Assembly (NCBI GenBank): GCA_964444685.1
Contig: CAYUIG010000067.1
Location: 1-15,180, forward strand
Reading direction: 5' to 3'
Length of the DNA stretch: 15,180 nt
Origin: CAYUIG01 sp964444685
GTDB lineage: Bacteria; Gemmatimonadota; Gemmatimonadetes; Longimicrobiales; RSA9
This document shows positions 14,109 to 15,180 of this stretch, one piece after another. Position 1 is the stretch's first letter. Each line of letters starts with the position of its first letter. A program made the position numbers and the translations under genes. Under the pieces are notes generated by a model. The model ran no database searches. It had not been told where the DNA came from and worked only from the letters and a program-made list of their open reading frames with translations.

Positions 14109-14220
14109 ACTGCGGGAGGCGTACTGCGGGAGACATACTTCGGGAGGCGTACTACGCCAACTGCGGGGTCAAATGCGGGTGACTACGGGAGGCGGGAATT
14201 CGGGAGGCGTGAGGCGAAAG
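14109..14220 (-). repeat. 14-bp repeat array D (diverged)
   Basis: Three exact-period units, ACTGCGGGAGGCGT (14109), ACTGCGGGAGACAT (14123) and ACTTCGGGAGGCGT (14137), are followed by degenerate copies of CGGGAGGCG to about 14220. In phase, CGTACTGCGGGAGG matches CCTACCGCGGGCGA, the reverse complement of the array C unit, at 10 of 14 bases. The array begins two bases after the stop codon of the zinc-ribbon gene. Confidence 0.65.
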
Positions 14221-14282
14221 GCGGGGAGGCGGGACGGCGGGGGTCCCGTTCCCGCATCTCGGTACGGTCTCAGGACTTGGGT

Positions 14283-14315
14283 AACAGGATGTGGCAGGAC
14301 ATCGGTAACACTTGG
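14283..14315 (+). repeat. Left terminal inverted repeat of the IS481-like element
   Basis: Starts AACAGGATGTGGCAGGACAT and ends with CGGTAACACTTGG. It matches the reverse complement of 15147-15180 in blocks AACAGG, TGT, CAGGACAT, GTAACAC and TGG, with one single-base gap and a few mismatches. A second GTAACA copy follows the first within 25 bases, as in other IS481 ends. Confidence 0.68.
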
Positions 14316-14347
14316 CGACGTAGAGTACGGCACCAGAGGAGGTACCG

Positions 14348-14605
14348 ATGCCATGGAGGCAGACGAGCCAAGTGGAAGAGCGGGAGCGCTTTGTATGCGA
14401 CGCCCAATCGGGGCTGTACCGCTTTGCCGAGCTGTGCCGCCTGTAACAGTGAGCCGGAAATCGGGCCACCTGTGGCTGCGGCGGTGGCGGAGTGGAGCGG
14501 TGGAAGCGCTGCGAGATCGGTCCCGGCGCCGAGGCTCCAATCCCGGCGCGACGCGCCGGGACTGGTGAGGCTGTTGGTGGCGAAGCGCCGCAGCGGCTCG
14601 AATCG
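14348..14605 (+). pseudogene. IS481-type transposase, N-terminal remnant with two frame changes
   Basis: The ATG at 14348 has GAGGAGGT just upstream and starts MPWRQTSQVEERERFVCDAQ, close to the MPW...R.EFV opening of IS481 transposases, then GLYRFAELCRL and TAA at 14444. Homology resumes in a second frame with VSRKSGHLWLRRWRSGAVEA and LRDRSRRRGSNPGAT (the winged helix-turn-helix and the DRSRRP-like linker, to about 14565), then in a third frame with LVRLLVAKRRS (to about 14600). After that no transposase-like sequence remains: the whole DDE domain is missing. The gene cannot make an active enzyme. The frames are seen directly; the family call is by pattern memory and fairly secure. Confidence 0.75.
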
Positions 14606-14610
14606 ACTGT

Positions 14611-15075
14611 GTTGGACGCCTTTGCGGCGCCATACGCCGATCTCGTCAAACGCCGTTTGAGCGCATCAGCCGTTGACCCGTTTGCGCGGCGTCGCTCGGC
14701 CCCAGCATAGCGGCGATGGCCCGAAGGTGGACGAAATCGCTGCAAACGTGTCAACCGCAGGTGTGCGAATCGGCCCTTCGACGCGTTTGCGGCGCCATTC
14801 GCCGTCAACGCGTCAATCGCCCCCCTCGAGGATCCGCCGTTGACGCGTTTGCGTCGGATTCGCCTGGTTCCGCGGGGGACGCCGCAAACGTGTCAACCGC
14901 AGCGGCACGAATCGGCCGTTCGACGCGTTTGCGGCGCCGTTCGCCGTCAACGCGTCAATCGCTCCCCTCGAGAATCTGCCGTTGACGAGTTTGCGGCGCC
15001 ATTCGCCGTCAACGCGTCAATCGTCCCCCTCGAGAATCGCCCGTTGACGAGTTTGCGGCGGATTCGCGTGGGGTC
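14611..15075. repeat. 62-bp hairpin-forming tandem repeat array inside the IS remnant
   Basis: The core GTTGACGCGTTTGCGGCG recurs with small changes near 14611, 14671, 14778, 14840, 14920, 14982 and 15044. Several spacings are exactly 62 bases, and a 142-base (62 + 80) super-unit is repeated once (14742-14883 and 14884-15025). Each full unit holds an imperfect palindrome: the core pairs with CGCCGTCAACGCGTCAAT across a CCATT or CCGTT loop at 15 of 18 positions. A spacer with CCCCTCGAGAATC follows. GCAAACGTGTCAACCGCAG appears at 14742 and 14884 in reverse orientation. No reading frame is conserved across units. Confidence 0.8.
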
Positions 15076-15146
15076 CGCCTGCGAGCGCCGATTTCCGGTC
15101 GCGCATGGCACCTCGGTGGGAACGTGCGCCGCGAACGCGGCGGAAA

Positions 15147-15180
15147 CCAGGTGTTACTCATGTCCTGAGACAAACCTGTT
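15147..15180 (-). repeat. Right terminal inverted repeat of the IS481-like element
   Basis: CCAGGTGTTACTCATGTCCT followed by GAGACAAACCTGTT, cut by the window edge. It is the partner of 14283-14315. A 6-bp perfect hairpin with a GAAC loop (15127-15142) lies just inside it. Confidence 0.68.

Larger units (their letters stand above)
14281..15180 (+). mobile_element. Decayed IS481-family insertion element (right end at the window edge)
   Basis: The segment is bounded by imperfect terminal inverted repeats of about 34 bp (14283-14315 and 15147-15180) that share AACAGG, CAGGACAT, GTAACAC and TGG in order. The ends have the GTAACAnnATGT...GGACAT look typical of IS481 elements. A transposase start lies 67 bp inside the left end, as expected for the family, but is broken and lacks the DDE catalytic core. 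The interior from about 14610 to 15060 is a hairpin-forming tandem repeat, not transposase. At about 900 bp it is shorter than usual IS481 elements. The right end probably extends a few bases past the window. Confidence 0.7.

Noticed and set aside
14228..14250. CGGGAC/GTCCCG hairpin as a terminator after the zinc-ribbon gene
   Set aside because: Only a 6-bp stem, no U-tract and over 120 bases past the stop; could be chance in GC-rich repeat DNA.
14611..15075. Integron attC cassette array or CRISPR reading of the 62-bp units
   Set aside because: Units are near-identical and contiguous, with no cassette genes, no integrase, no GTTRRRY-type attC core pairs in the expected layout, and no spacers.
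1..15180. tRNA, rRNA, riboswitch or origin signals
   Set aside because: None was recognised by eye on either strand; a covariance-model scan would be needed to exclude short structured RNAs.

Overview
The window is very GC-rich (judged by eye, high sixties to about 70%), densely coded, and carries several secreted proteins whose signal peptides end in A-Q. Together with a thousand-residue sortilin/VPS10-like propeller protein, an exported D-aminoacylase-type amidohydrolase, a DUF6941-like protein and a Zn-ribbon YggX-like protein, this suggests a chromosomal segment of a soil-type heterotroph, most like Gemmatimonadota. That placement is inference from gene style, not from a marker gene. No rRNA or tRNA gene, CRISPR array or intact mobile element was found.

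Layout. Bases 1-113 hold the 3' end of a YdeI/OmpD-associated family gene (+). Next is a divergent pair: an exported N-acyl-D-amino-acid deacylase-like amidohydrolase (-, 126-1853) and a two-gene GMC-type dehydrogenase unit (+, 1901-3783; small subunit and FAD subunit overlapping by 4 bp). The FAD gene converges on the sortilin-like gene (-, 3780-6806), and the two stop codons share one CTAG palindrome. A palindrome-rich intergenic element (about 6955-7126) and a hairpin pair follow. Then come a small two-helix membrane protein (-, 7208-7618) and, just upstream of it, an M15A-type peptidase gene that is broken by a frameshift (-, 7633-8785). A 39-residue membrane protein with a TTG start (+, 8821-8940) runs tail-to-tail into a likely operon on the minus strand: DUF6941-like protein, GreA, and an exported M20 peptidase whose GTG start overlaps the greA stop. 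An aldo/keto reductase (+, 11235-12209) diverges from that operon.

From 12210 to the end the character changes. Genes are short and separated by repeat-rich DNA: a BsuPI-like lipoprotein (12658-13137), a YggX-family protein with four added cysteines (-, 13346-13624) and a small C-terminal Zn-ribbon protein (+, 13756-14106). Around them lie four arrays of one 14-bp repeat family (12224-12296, 12511-12584, 13241-13350, 14109-14220), in both orientations, and a 118-bp inverted-repeat element (12303-12420). The last 900 bp look like a decayed IS481-family insertion: about 34-bp imperfect terminal inverted repeats at 14283 and 15180, a transposase start broken by two frame changes and truncated, and an interior taken over by a 62-bp hairpin-forming tandem repeat.

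How the genes work together. Much of the left two thirds fits scavenging of peptides and modified amino acids at the cell surface: the D-aminoacylase-like enzyme, the M20 peptidase, the M15 peptidase and the propeller protein all have export or anchor signals. greA is the only clear housekeeping gene. I saw no obvious multi-gene defence or biosynthetic system. The most unusual material is the repeat architecture on the right and the frameshifted M15 gene.
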